Source of the DNA: Candidatus Thalassarchaeaceae archaeon
GTDB taxonomy: Archaea; Thermoplasmatota; Poseidoniia; Poseidoniales; Thalassarchaeaceae
Assembly (NCBI GenBank): GCA_029250665.1
Contig: JAQXEV010000008.1
Coordinates: 1-43,001 of the forward strand
Length of the DNA stretch: 43,001 bases
Reading direction: 5' to 3'
Made by a program: the position numbers and the translations under genes. Positions 25,912 through 34,008 of this stretch are shown in pieces; within the stretch, counting starts at the first letter, position 1; every line of letters starts with the position of its first letter. The notes beneath the pieces were generated by a model that did not search any database, was not told the DNA's origin, and saw nothing but the letters and a program-made list of their open reading frames with translations.

Positions 25912-27756
25912 GTGTCAAGACGCGCGAAGCGCGTGTCTCGCACCACAACGAGCCTAGTTCTCGTGTTGCTTTTCGTAGCCCCGATGCTTTCGGGCTGCTT
26001 TGGCAGCGATGTCATTGGCGGCGGTTCTGACGATTCGGACCATTGGCTGCCGCCAGTCGAAGATCGCGCACATTTGACCTACGAGAACGGCGACGTATTC
26101 AGTCGCGTCTCAAACAATGGCAGTTACGGTATCGATACAGTGAGATCCATCTACGTCTCAGTCCCAGCCATCACTCTGACCGATGGTGGCGCTGGCGCAA
26201 CCGGAGGCGCAGAAGTCCATCTGGGACTCTGGCTGCCGCAAATCGAAGGTTGCGATTACGATGCGGCAGAACTTCCAGAAGAATGCAAAGTCCCCATCAT
26301 CGCCGAGATTGGCCCTTACTACAACGACGGCGATGTCGATGCATTGACTCCAGCTAATCGACTCGGCCGATTCCTCATTGAGAACTTCGTCCCACACGGA
26401 TTCGGAGTTGCTCAGGTCAGCGTCTTTGGTACAGGCAACTCCAACCATTGCATGGATCTCATGGGACTCGACGAGCAAGAAGGAATCCATGCGGCCGTCG
26501 AGTACCTCGGAACCGCACCCTTCTCCAACGGAGCTGTCGGCATCATCGGAAAATCCTACGATGGCTCTACACCTTGGGAGGCGGCAGCGATGGGATCTGA
26601 ATATCTCAAGACCATCGTGCCGATGTCCGGATTAATCGGCGTACAGGACCTCATGTGGCGCAATGGTAGCATGGAAGCCCGTGGTGCCATCATGCACAAC
26701 GGCGTGTACGGAAGCTTCGGCCTAGACGGTGATTCGGGAGACATCGAGAACGCCTGTGAGGGCTATGTTGAGGGTTACTATGCTGGGCCGCTTGCGTACG
26801 TCACTGGCGACAACCTCGCTTGGATGGGCTCGGATTATTGGCAGGAGCGACACTTCCTCACGCGCGCGATGGAGAACTACGCTGGTTCGGTCTACATCAT
26901 CCATGGACTGCAAGACTGGAATGTCGATCCCCACATGGCCTTCCCTGTCCATCGAATGATGCAAGACGCGGGCTTCGACGTCAAGGGACTCTACGGTCAG
27001 TGGGGTCACGATTACCCCGACCGCCTCAGTGGGCATCAGGGACTTTCCAGCGGTCGCGGTGGTGAAGCATTCCCATTCACTTTGCGCTGGGATTGGGCTG
27101 ACGACTTACTCGAGTGGTTCGATTTCTATCTCAAAGACGAGGGGCCACAACCCCGGCTGGTAGCTGAGGTTCAGGACAATATGGGCGGCTGGCGAGTCGA
27201 GGGAACTTATCCGCCAGCCGAGCAAGATTGGCTACGTTTTGGGATGGATGAGTGTTCTATTATTGGTGGCGGAGAGACGATTACTTCGTCTTCGAGCCTA
27301 CGCATAGAGTGTCCTTTCTTCGATGAAGATACGAGAATTGTCGGCACACCCACCTTCCATGTCGATGCGACCGTGTCGGCTTTCTCGACGAGCGGTCATC
27401 TGTTTGTTGAGATGGTTCAGGCGAGCACTGGAATGCATCTTGGGCACGCTGTGATGGATCTGAGATTCCACGCGGGTGGCAAGGATGGCGAGGTGCTCGG
27501 GCCAGGAGAGACGGTGAATGCTAAGATGGAATTCTTTGGCATGGATGTATTGATTCCTGCCGGTGATGGAATCCATTTGATTATCTCTCAGACTGGCGAG
27601 GACTACATTCCGAGCCCCGTTTCAATGCAACCTGTGACGGTTGGTGTTGGGGCGACGAGCATTCTCTCGTTATCGACGGTAGAGCGGGGCTGTGATGACT
27701 TGTTCATGCCGCCGATGATGACCGATCCATATCCTCAATGCGTTGTGGAGGAGTGA
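25912..27756 (+). CDS. Lipoprotein of the X-Pro dipeptidyl-peptidase / CocE (S15) hydrolase family
   Basis: Secreted alpha/beta-hydrolase attached to the membrane by lipid. The N-terminus has a basic start, a hydrophobic run and the lipobox LSGC (Cys near 29). The nucleophile Ser is in GIIGKSYDGST (about 214), the Asp in HGLQDWNVDPH (about 334) and the His in QWGHDYPDRLSG (about 364), in the S15 order. The C-terminal ~200 residues form the jelly-roll domain usual in this family (RIVGTPTFHVDATVSAFSTSGHLFVEMVQ). It is likely a peptidase or esterase acting outside the cell. The start is uncertain: TTG 25906, GTG 25912 and GTG 25933 are all in frame; GTG 25912 is given. The STAND gene follows after 4 bp. 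Confidence 0.85.
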   Translation: MSRRAKRVSRTTTSLVLVLLFVAPMLSGCFGSDVIGGGSDDSDHWLPPVEDRAHLTYENGDVFSRVSNNGSYGIDTVRSIYVSVPAITLTDGGAGATGGAEVHLGLWLPQIEGCDYDAAELPEECKVPIIAEIGPYYNDGDVDALTPANRLGRFLIENFVPHGFGVAQVSVFGTGNSNHCMDLMGLDEQEGIHAAVEYLGTAPFSNGAVGIIGKSYDGSTPWEAAAMGSEYLKTIVPMSGLIGVQDLMWRNGSMEARGAIMHNGVYGSFGLDGDSGDIENACEGYVEGYYAGPLAYVTGDNLAWMGSDYWQERHFLTRAMENYAGSVYIIHGLQDWNVDPHMAFPVHRMMQDAGFDVKGLYGQWGHDYPDRLSGHQGLSSGRGGEAFPFTLRWDWADDLLEWFDFYLKDEGPQPRLVAEVQDNMGGWRVEGTYPPAEQDWLRFGMDECSIIGGGETITSSSSLRIECPFFDEDTRIVGTPTFHVDATVSAFSTSGHLFVEMVQASTGMHLGHAVMDLRFHAGGKDGEVLGPGETVNAKMEFFGMDVLIPAGDGIHLIISQTGEDYIPSPVSMQPVTVGVGATSILSLSTVERGCDDLFMPPMMTDPYPQCVVEE

Positions 27757-27760
27757 ATCA

Positions 27761-29311
27761 ATGGCGCACCCTGTGAGCAAGGTGAACATCGCTGTTGCGG
27801 ATCGAATTCTCTTACATCTCTGGGAGCAGGATCACCAGGCTGATCACTATCTCGTAAACCGTGAAGTGACTCGGCCGGGAATTGCTGAGATTTGTGCGCT
27901 CCATCCTCCGAATGTCTCGCGTGCGATGCGTGATCTTGACTTCGATGGAATGGTTAGCGAACACACGCGTGTTATTCGCGGTGATGAAAGGCGGCAGAAG
28001 ACATGGCAGCTGACTGATGAGGGACGAGAACAAGTCACGCGTCGCTTACCTGAATTGCGTGAGACGAAGGTTTTGCTTCGCGAGCGTGACGGAAATCTTC
28101 TGGAAATTCGTGCGGATGAGGCTGGTGCTCGGCTTGAGACTGGTTTGACCTTGCTTCAGGTGCTTATGCACGCGCAGCACGAGGGTGTCCTGAACTTCGG
28201 CGACATTCGATTTGGTGCAATCGTGCGGGCTGAAAGTGAGGATAAGGCGCCCCCGGGATCGCTCAAATTACTGGCCGGAGCGCATTCAACATATCACACA
28301 AGGCCGCCGGAGACTCGAACTGTTCACGGGCGCGAAGAAGAGGTCGGAACTCTCGATGAATGGTTCTCGGGAGATGCCTCAATGGCGGTGATTTCTGGCA
28401 TCGCCGGTTGCGGAAAGACAACTCTGACTAGCCATTGGCTCACCCACACTTTGGAGACTCGTTCCGACCTTTCGGTGATGTACTATCCATGCCAACCGTG
28501 GGACACCACACTGGGTATTGCGACGAGCTTGCTCCACAGGCTCGAAATCAGTTCGGATGAAGATGGTCAGGACCCCTACGGAGTCCTCGACGCGCTCCCT
28601 CTCAAGCCGGGAGCAAGACTCGATATCGATCTATTGCGCCGTCGCTTGACTGCACATTTGGCCGATGAGGAGGGTAAGCGTGAGTCGCCAGGGGGTGAGA
28701 TCCTTGTCATCCTCGATGACGTTCACAATATCGCTGCCGATGGCGACTATCTCTTCGGAGCCTTACTTCAGGTCGCCGAATCGACCAGTATGCGTCTGCT
28801 TCTAATCTCTAGAACCAATCTCGCATTCTACGACCGACGCGATGTGCATACTCGCGGTCGCGTCGTCGAACTCCGACTCACCGGACTATCTCTCGAAGAG
28901 ATTGCAGCCTGGCTCGAATCTATCGAACTTCCTTCTGACGCGCCAGCTGAGGAGATTCATCGTGCTACAGGTGGCCATCCTCTTGCGGTGGAATTGCTCG
29001 AACTCTATGGAAAAACTCTGCACGATGATTGGTTACGCTTCCTTGACGAGGAGATTCTCGATGTTCTTCCAGCCGACCACAGAGAATTACTTGCTCTGCT
29101 CGCAGTCGCTGACCGACCAATTCCATGGGAGAATCTGGCAGCAGCCGCAGGATACGATGGAACGCCGCCAGAAGCCCTCGTCACCCGTGGTCTCATGCTA
29201 GAACTCGAGAGTGGTATGTGGCTGCATGAAGCGCTGCGCTCCCGTCTCTTGAGAGAAGTTGGAGCACCGCTCGAAGAGCGTGCTCGCAAACTCCGTGAAT
29301 CTCCCGATTAA
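27761..29311 (+). CDS. Winged-helix STAND (NB-ARC/AP-ATPase-like) NTPase
   Basis: Protein of 516 residues. An N-terminal winged helix (about 10-95: RPGIAEICALHPPNVSRAMRDLDFDGMVSEHTRVI...KTWQLTDEGRE) reads as a MarR/ArsR-like DNA-binding domain. A STAND NTPase follows: HGREEEVGTLDEWF, Walker A GIAGCGKTT (about 212-220), Walker B ILVILDDVHN (about 314-322), LLLISRTN (sensor) and the GxP motif TGGHPLAVELLELYG. A second winged helix and a short helical C-terminus come last, without TPR or WD repeats. STAND proteins are ligand-gated switches. Its ATG comes 4 bp after the stop of the S15 lipoprotein gene, with GGAGGAG before it, so the two form an operon. The signal it senses is unknown. Confidence 0.85.
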   Translation: MAHPVSKVNIAVADRILLHLWEQDHQADHYLVNREVTRPGIAEICALHPPNVSRAMRDLDFDGMVSEHTRVIRGDERRQKTWQLTDEGREQVTRRLPELRETKVLLRERDGNLLEIRADEAGARLETGLTLLQVLMHAQHEGVLNFGDIRFGAIVRAESEDKAPPGSLKLLAGAHSTYHTRPPETRTVHGREEEVGTLDEWFSGDASMAVISGIAGCGKTTLTSHWLTHTLETRSDLSVMYYPCQPWDTTLGIATSLLHRLEISSDEDGQDPYGVLDALPLKPGARLDIDLLRRRLTAHLADEEGKRESPGGEILVILDDVHNIAADGDYLFGALLQVAESTSMRLLLISRTNLAFYDRRDVHTRGRVVELRLTGLSLEEIAAWLESIELPSDAPAEEIHRATGGHPLAVELLELYGKTLHDDWLRFLDEEILDVLPADHRELLALLAVADRPIPWENLAAAAGYDGTPPEALVTRGLMLELESGMWLHEALRSRLLREVGAPLEERARKLRESPD

Positions 29312-29625
29312 CTCATGTGGCGGTTCAACCAGTGGTCGAACATCGGCTTAGGCATAGCACCAGTCTGCCGATCTACGAGCTCTCCGTTGTGGAATAGGAG
29401 AAGGGCTGGGATACCACGGATGCCGAACTGTCCAGCGGAAAGGGGGTTGACGTCAGTGTTGACCTTAGCTACGGTAACTTCGCGCTCCCCAGCGACCTGT
29501 TCGAGCATAGGCGCAATCATCTTGCACGGTCCGCACCAAGGGGCCCAGAAATCAACAATCACCCACTCATCACTCTTCGTCACAGCCTCGAAATCAGCAT
29601 CGCCAGCGTTAATCACTCTACCCAT
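29308..29625 (-). CDS. Thioredoxin
   Basis: Protein of 105 residues with the redox site WCGPC (W30, C31, C34), the cis-Pro in IRGIPALLLF and the conserved Asp25 in VDFWAPW. It reduces disulfides in the cytosol. The ATG at 29625 has GAGGAGATAG before it, a good ribosome-binding site. Its stop overlaps the end of the STAND gene by 4 bp (convergent). Thioredoxin reductase is not in this window. Confidence 0.95.
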   Translation of the reverse strand: MGRVINAGDADFEAVTKSDEWVIVDFWAPWCGPCKMIAPMLEQVAGEREVTVAKVNTDVNPLSAGQFGIRGIPALLLFHNGELVDRQTGAMPKPMFDHWLNRHMS

Positions 29626-29737
29626 TCTATCTCCTCAGGAATCCTTCGCTGCATCGGCGTCCTATGAATCCTATCACGAATGCTTGAGCCCAACTGTTGA
29701 GAACCTAATGCGCGTCGCAAGGTATGAGGGGGGCATT

Positions 29738-30418
29738 GTGGAGGTCGCACCGAGCATTCTGACAGCCGACTTCGCTCGGCTTGGCGAGACTCTCGAAGAG
29801 GCAGTCGAAGCCGGAATCAATTGGATTCACATGGATGTGATGGACGGCAATTGGGTCGTCAATAAGACGATCACATTCGGGCCAGCCCTGATTCGATCAG
29901 TGCGCGATCGGCTTGGCTCAGAGGTCTTCATCGACTGCCATCTGATGACTACTAATGCAGAGGATACTTGGTCGCAATACGTCGATGCGGGAGTTGATTT
30001 GGTAATCGCCCACATCGAAGCAGTTGATGATCCAGCCGCGCTAATCACTAATCTTCACGCGGCTGATTGCCAAGCTGGCTTAGTCCTCAATCCGGACACA
30101 CCCGCGGAGGCTATCTTGCCATACCTCGCAGACCTCGACCTAGTCCTCGTGATGTCCGTAATCCCAGGCAAGGGGGGCCAGTCATTCATGCCTGAGGTGG
30201 AAAACAAAACCCGCGCATTCCGCTCCGCCATCGATGCCCAAATCGCGGGCGGCGGCCGCCAAACCAAATTGATGATTGACGGTGGCATCAAAGACCACAA
30301 CTCAGCCATGGTCGCTGAATGGGGAATCGATGTAGCAGTTGTCGGTAGTGGTCTCATTAACGACCGTGGAACAATAGCTGAGAATTTGGCAGCAATAAAT
30401 TCAGCCCTTGACCATTGA
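29738..30418 (+). CDS. rpe: Ribulose-phosphate 3-epimerase
   Basis: Interconverts ribulose 5-phosphate and xylulose 5-phosphate in the non-oxidative pentose phosphate pathway. TIM-barrel motifs are complete: VAPSILTADFARLGE, WIHMDVMDGNWV, FIDCHLMT, LVIAHIEAV, LVMSVIPGKGGQSFMPEV, KLMIDGGIKDHN and VVGSGLIND. The start is taken as GTG 29738 (MEVAPSIL) because family members begin 3-6 residues before APSIL and GAGGGG lies just before it; ATG 29708 is possible and adds ten residues. The frame runs open further upstream, but that part is antisense to thioredoxin and not coding. Divergent from thioredoxin. Confidence 0.93.
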   Translation: MEVAPSILTADFARLGETLEEAVEAGINWIHMDVMDGNWVVNKTITFGPALIRSVRDRLGSEVFIDCHLMTTNAEDTWSQYVDAGVDLVIAHIEAVDDPAALITNLHAADCQAGLVLNPDTPAEAILPYLADLDLVLVMSVIPGKGGQSFMPEVENKTRAFRSAIDAQIAGGGRQTKLMIDGGIKDHNSAMVAEWGIDVAVVGSGLINDRGTIAENLAAINSALDH

Positions 30419-30475
30419 ATTCCGTCATTCATACACGCGCGAGCATTCAAATCACACCCACCCAACCCCCTCGTG

Positions 30476-30802
30476 ATGGTCACGGAACAGTGGATGGTTG
30501 GGGAAGTCCTGAAGGTAGTCCCCGACGCGACCGTGGAGGCGAAGGATTTGCACGGTAGCGGCGACCATTTCCACGTTCGAGTCATCTCCGAGAGCTACGA
30601 AGGAGTACGGCCGTTACAGCGACAACGCCCGATTCTGAGCCACTTCAAACATCATATGGCGCAGAACTTAGTCCACGCGCTTGACCTCAAGTGTATGACG
30701 CCAACTCAGGCACAGGAGTCGGGGGACACATCTTTTGACCCCCACGGCGGGGACGAGATGGAGTTCTTCGGAGTACACATCCGTAGAGCGGAAAAGGAGT
30801 GA
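30476..30802 (+). CDS. bolA: BolA family protein
   Basis: Small alpha/beta (KH-like) protein of 108 residues. GSGDHFHVRVISESYEGVRPLQRQRPILSHFKHHM...LVHALDLKCMTP matches the BolA core, with the His in GDHFHV available as an Fe-S ligand. A ~20-residue C-terminal extension (SFDPHGGDEMEFFGVHIRRAEKE) is longer than in typical BolA. It works with CGFS glutaredoxins to hold and pass on [2Fe-2S] clusters. The ATG at 30476 follows a GTG at 30473. The glutaredoxin gene starts 6 bp after the stop, giving a classic BolA-Grx unit. Rare in Archaea. Confidence 0.88.
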   Translation: MVTEQWMVGEVLKVVPDATVEAKDLHGSGDHFHVRVISESYEGVRPLQRQRPILSHFKHHMAQNLVHALDLKCMTPTQAQESGDTSFDPHGGDEMEFFGVHIRRAEKE

Positions 30803-30807
30803 AGAAA

Positions 30808-31155
30808 ATGACTTTTAATTGGACACCAGAAGAACTGCAACAAGTTGTTGAAGATAACCAAATTGTGATTTTTATGAAGGGTACGCCAGAGCAACCTCAG
30901 TGCGGATTCTCTGCAAGGGGAGCACAAGTCCTCAGCGCAATTACTGCTGAGCTAGGGATAGACACATTTGCTTGTGTCAATGTCCTCGCGGATCACAGGG
31001 CCAGACCCGCATTGAAGGAGTGGTCTGACTTCCCCACCATACCGCAGATTTTCATCAATGGAGAGTTGATTGGAGGTTCTGATCTTGCTCTTGAAATGTA
31101 TCAATCAGGCGAGTTAAAACAGATGGTCGCCGATGGCGACACAGCCTCTGAGTGA
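30808..31155 (+). CDS. Monothiol glutaredoxin (CGFS, Grx4/GrxD type)
   Basis: Protein of 115 residues with the CGFS active site (C32-S35) in MKGTPEQPQCGFSARG, the glutathione-binding TIPQIFINGELIGGSDLALEMYQSGEL block and the standard length of the family. It carries [2Fe-2S] clusters with glutathione or a related thiol and pairs with BolA. ATG 30808 is preferred over GTG 30799 because GGAGTGA lies about 8 bp upstream and GTG would overlap the bolA stop. How an archaeon supplies the thiol normally given by glutathione is an open question. The transporter gene follows after 9 bp. Confidence 0.93.
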   Translation: MTFNWTPEELQQVVEDNQIVIFMKGTPEQPQCGFSARGAQVLSAITAELGIDTFACVNVLADHRARPALKEWSDFPTIPQIFINGELIGGSDLALEMYQSGELKQMVADGDTASE

Positions 31156-31164
31156 GGCGATTAC

Positions 31165-32100
31165 ATGGCGACGGCCGAGGACCGTCGAACGATGTTGATA
31201 GCGCTGGCTGGAGCCACTGTGATCTCATTTGCCCCTCTTCTCTACATTCGCTCGGATACTACTCCACTGACCGGTGCTTTCTATCGCATGATGTACGCTT
31301 TACCTCTGCTTGGATTGTTGGCTTGGACATCGAGGCGCGAGGATGGACGCGACCCCCGCTCGCGCTGGATGGCTTTTGGTGCCGGCGTATTATTGGCGAT
31401 TGATTTCGCCGGCTACCACAGCGCAATCGATTACATCGGCAGTGGCATTGCGACGATGATTGGAAATTCGCAGGTCATCATTGTCACTTTGGTAAGTTGG
31501 TGGATACTTGGAGAGCGACCGAATCGCTACATTCTATTCGCTCTTCCAATGGTGATGTTTGGATTGGTTTTGATTTCCGGAATTTGGGACTCCGGAATTT
31601 GGGACGACGCTCCCTATGGTGATGACCCAGTCAAGGGCGTCATCGGAGGAATCGTAGCGGCCATATTCTATTCCTCCTTCTTGATTCTCTATCGCCAATC
31701 GAATCGAATCGGTGCGCCTGCATTCAACCCTCAATTCGATGCGACTGCTGGAGCCACTATCGGATTACTCGTTCTCGGTTCGATGCCTCTGTCAGGCGTC
31801 GGCATCGAGGCCATCGACCACACTATCACTTGGCCCGGACACGGCTGGTTGCTTCTGCTGGCCATCACCTGCCAAGTCGGCGGCTGGATCGCCATCACCT
31901 ATGCGCTTCCTCGACTACCAGCCGCACACACATCATTCGCAGTACTGCTCCAGCCTGTTTTGACCATTGTCTGGGGCGTCCTGCTGCTTTCCGAATCCCC
32001 CTCGATGCAGCAGTCCGCGGGTATGATCCTCATCTTCGCTGCAATCATCGCAGTGACCCTCTTCGGAGCTGCTGAAGATAGTGCTCAATCTACCGATTAA
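31165..32100 (+). CDS. EamA/DMT-family transporter
   Basis: Integral membrane protein of 311 residues with about ten hydrophobic helices in two EamA halves. The first half has FYRMMYALPLLGLLAW and GSGIATMIGNSQVIIVTLVSWWILGERPN, the second has YALPRLPAAHTSFAVLLQPVLTIVWGVLLLSESPS. These repeated P-x-x-(A/S)-x-x-W-x-x-L-x-E motifs identify the drug/metabolite transporter superfamily. The substrate cannot be deduced. A 15-bp tandem repeat around 31577-31604 encodes (S)GIWDSGIWDD, a small recent duplication in a loop. Ten bp after the glutaredoxin stop; a T-rich terminator follows. Confidence 0.85.
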   Translation: MATAEDRRTMLIALAGATVISFAPLLYIRSDTTPLTGAFYRMMYALPLLGLLAWTSRREDGRDPRSRWMAFGAGVLLAIDFAGYHSAIDYIGSGIATMIGNSQVIIVTLVSWWILGERPNRYILFALPMVMFGLVLISGIWDSGIWDDAPYGDDPVKGVIGGIVAAIFYSSFLILYRQSNRIGAPAFNPQFDATAGATIGLLVLGSMPLSGVGIEAIDHTITWPGHGWLLLLAITCQVGGWIAITYALPRLPAAHTSFAVLLQPVLTIVWGVLLLSESPSMQQSAGMILIFAAIIAVTLFGAAEDSAQSTD

Positions 32101-32130
32101 ATAGCCGACAGATTCTCCCGAATTGGCAGG

Positions 32131-32143
32131 ATTTTTTCTTCTC
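32131..32143 (+). terminator. T-rich terminator after the EamA gene
   Basis: ATTTTTTCTTCT begins 31 bp after the EamA stop and is preceded by a weak GCC/GGC stem. This fits archaeal oligo-T termination. Confidence 0.5.
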
Positions 32144-32345
32144 AATACGGCACGGATAGCCTACCGGCCGCATCCAATAGGTGTACAGGGCGAGAGACAC
32201 AGGCGAGGGGATGGGATGCACTCAGCGAGAACCTCAACGGCCCCGTACGACTGAGGCTTGGAGCCCGCGATTGATAATCGTTGTGCGAAAAGCCGCTCCA
32301 AGACCATAGAACGATACACTGAGCGCCTGTTAAGTTTCAGAAACC
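32144..32345. other. Convergent intergenic region with several nested inverted repeats
   Basis: The 289-bp gap between the EamA and map genes is long for this compact genome and has no credible ORF. It holds arms GCATCC/GGATGC enclosing GTGT/ACAC (about 32170-32218), CTCAG/CTGAG (about 32221-32255), 8-bp arms CTTGGAGC (32257-32264) / GCTCCAAG (32295-32302) enclosing the hairpin CGATT-GAT-AATCG (32268-32280), and GTTTC-A-GAAAC (32334-32344). A small structured RNA is possible, but no known family or promoter was recognised. Confidence 0.3.
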
Positions 32346-32389
32346 GCACCACGTCGGCGATTCTGCTATACGAAAGCCATCAGAGCGAA

Positions 32390-33403
32390 TCACTCGATGC
32401 TGAGCACTTCAGGCCCGCCCTCAGTTATCCAGACAGTATGCTCGAATTGACCAATCATTCCTCGATCTTCACAGCGCAGAGCAGCATAAGTTTCGAGGAA
32501 CCGAATAGAAATCAGTTTCTTCACAAGTGCATTCCACTTCTTTCGTAGTGTCTCTTCCTCTTCTCCTGGGAATGGCTTTTCGAGGAGCGGATATGCCCAG
32601 CGCTCAGCGAATGGCAAGGTGTGATAGCGCTCCTCGATATACCGTGCCATCGTCGCACCAAGCGGCTTCAATTTGCCCTTTGACATCGCCTTTCGAATGG
32701 TGATATCTCCTGTGACGCGAAAGATATTGCTCGAATGAGCAGGAGGGATATTCTCGACCATTCCGCTCTTTCCAGTTGTGTTGAATGGTTCGACCGCGTA
32801 GATGCTTCCAAGCTCGACTGAGCTCTTGAATCCGGGGCTTTCAGCCCCGCAAGCGTAGGATGGAATAGAGGTGCCAGCATGCAGATTCCATCGCTTCAAT
32901 TCATGTCCACAAAGATTGCGAATTGGTTCGAATCCAGCGTCGGTGTGTACTTGTTCCGCAGCCGCACCGACTTCATGCCAAGGTGTCCCGGGATGCATCT
33001 TTTCGATCGAAGCGTCCCTAGCCTCTCGTGCCGCCTTAATCTGATCAGTGTGATTTCCACCGTTCCCGACCTCGATTGTCATCGCGTTGTCGGCTAGAGC
33101 TCCAGTGATGTGCACACCGACATCGAGTTTGACGAGGTCGCCATCCTGGAAGACCATCTCCCCCTCGAATCCTTCAGGTGGATTCTGACGAGAATCCGTT
33201 GTGTAATGAGCGGCTATGTCGTTGACCGAGATAGTGACTGGGAAAGCAGGAGTCCCACCGTGTCGGCGAATGAAGCGTTCAGCAGAATCAATTACTTCAT
33301 CCCAAGCTTTGCCAGCGACGATCTCGCCTTTGATTCCTTCAAGCGTTCTTCGGGCTACATGCCCGGCGTCTCGCCACTGTTTGAGGTCCGATTCTTCCAC
33401 CAT
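32390..33403 (-). CDS. map: Methionine aminopeptidase, type II
   Basis: Removes the initiator Met from nascent proteins. Metal ligands of the pita-bread fold are visible: D in KLDVGVHITGALADNAMTIEV (two Asp), His in LCGHELKRWNLHAG, Glu in AVEPFNTTG and Glu in GQFEHTVWITEGGPEVLS. The helical insert between the His and the Glu-containing strands (RKAMSKGKLKPLGATMARYIEERYHTLPFAERW) marks the type II form of Archaea and eukaryotes. A GC palindrome (CGGGGCT-GAA-AGCCCCG in sense) at 32833-32849 codes for the GAESPG segment. The start ATG at 33403 lies 49 bp inside the upstream YrdC gene, so translation is coupled. Confidence 0.94.
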   Translation of the reverse strand: MVEESDLKQWRDAGHVARRTLEGIKGEIVAGKAWDEVIDSAERFIRRHGGTPAFPVTISVNDIAAHYTTDSRQNPPEGFEGEMVFQDGDLVKLDVGVHITGALADNAMTIEVGNGGNHTDQIKAAREARDASIEKMHPGTPWHEVGAAAEQVHTDAGFEPIRNLCGHELKRWNLHAGTSIPSYACGAESPGFKSSVELGSIYAVEPFNTTGKSGMVENIPPAHSSNIFRVTGDITIRKAMSKGKLKPLGATMARYIEERYHTLPFAERWAYPLLEKPFPGEEEETLRKKWNALVKKLISIRFLETYAALRCEDRGMIGQFEHTVWITEGGPEVLSIE

Positions 33404-33999
33404 GCGATAACCTCCTTAGCTGGAACAATTCCTTCTCTCAGCACCTCTATGCTTGCACAATCGGGTAAATCACAGACCGAATACCACGCTATCAACGTAC
33501 TGGGTGCCCCTCCGAGCGTTTCTCCAGCCACTAAAGCCACCTCATGGCCTGCTTTGCGCAGAGTTTCAGCCGCTGCTTCACAAGTCGCTGCAGGTGGTGT
33601 GCCGCTGATGTTGGCGGAGGTGGCAGTAAGTGGCCCACACGCTCGCAGCAGGGCTTTTGCGGTGGGATGAGCGACGACTCTGATGGCAATTTTGTTTGTA
33701 CCTAGGCGCGCGTCGAGAGGCTCCTTTGCGGGTAAAACGATGGTAAGGGAGCCCTCGGGAAATGAGGATAGAATCTCGGGAATTTCGTCGGTGAGCTCCA
33801 CGAGGTTTTCTGCCTGTTCAAGGTCGACCACACCGACGCTCACCGGCATTTCACTGGGGCGTTTTTTGACGTTGTATAGATTATCGAGAGCAGCTGGCGT
33901 TAGTATGCAACCGAGAGCCGGCTGTGTCGAAGTTGGATAGATAATGCAGCCACCAGCGGAGACCAGAGCGAGAGCACTGTCAGAAATCGCTTGCTCCAT
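33355..33999 (-). CDS. YrdC/Sua5 domain protein, likely threonylcarbamoyl-AMP synthase
   Basis: Makes threonylcarbamoyl-AMP for the tRNA t6A37 modification. Motifs: GGCIIYPTSTQPALGCILTPAALDNLYNVKKRP (nucleotide-binding entry, KxR), MPVSVGVV, GSLTIVLPAK, IAIRVVAHP and LTATSANISG. It has the YrdC domain but lacks the C-terminal Sua5 domain; 214 residues. ATG 33999 is preferred to GTG 34008. It overlaps map by 49 bp and is 9 bp from the RDD gene, so RDD protein, YrdC and Map probably share a transcript, possibly with the helicase. The partner Kae1 is not in the window. Confidence 0.88.
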   Translation of the reverse strand: MEQAISDSALALVSAGGCIIYPTSTQPALGCILTPAALDNLYNVKKRPSEMPVSVGVVDLEQAENLVELTDEIPEILSSFPEGSLTIVLPAKEPLDARLGTNKIAIRVVAHPTAKALLRACGPLTATSANISGTPPAATCEAAAETLRKAGHEVALVAGETLGGAPSTLIAWYSVCDLPDCASIEVLREGIVPAKEVIAWWKNRTSNSGETPGM

Positions 34000-34008
34000 T
34001 TTTCTCAC

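Noticed and set aside
29315-29707. Long N-terminal extension of ribulose-phosphate epimerase
   Set aside because: It is antisense to thioredoxin, has no domain, and the enzyme begins naturally near 29738.
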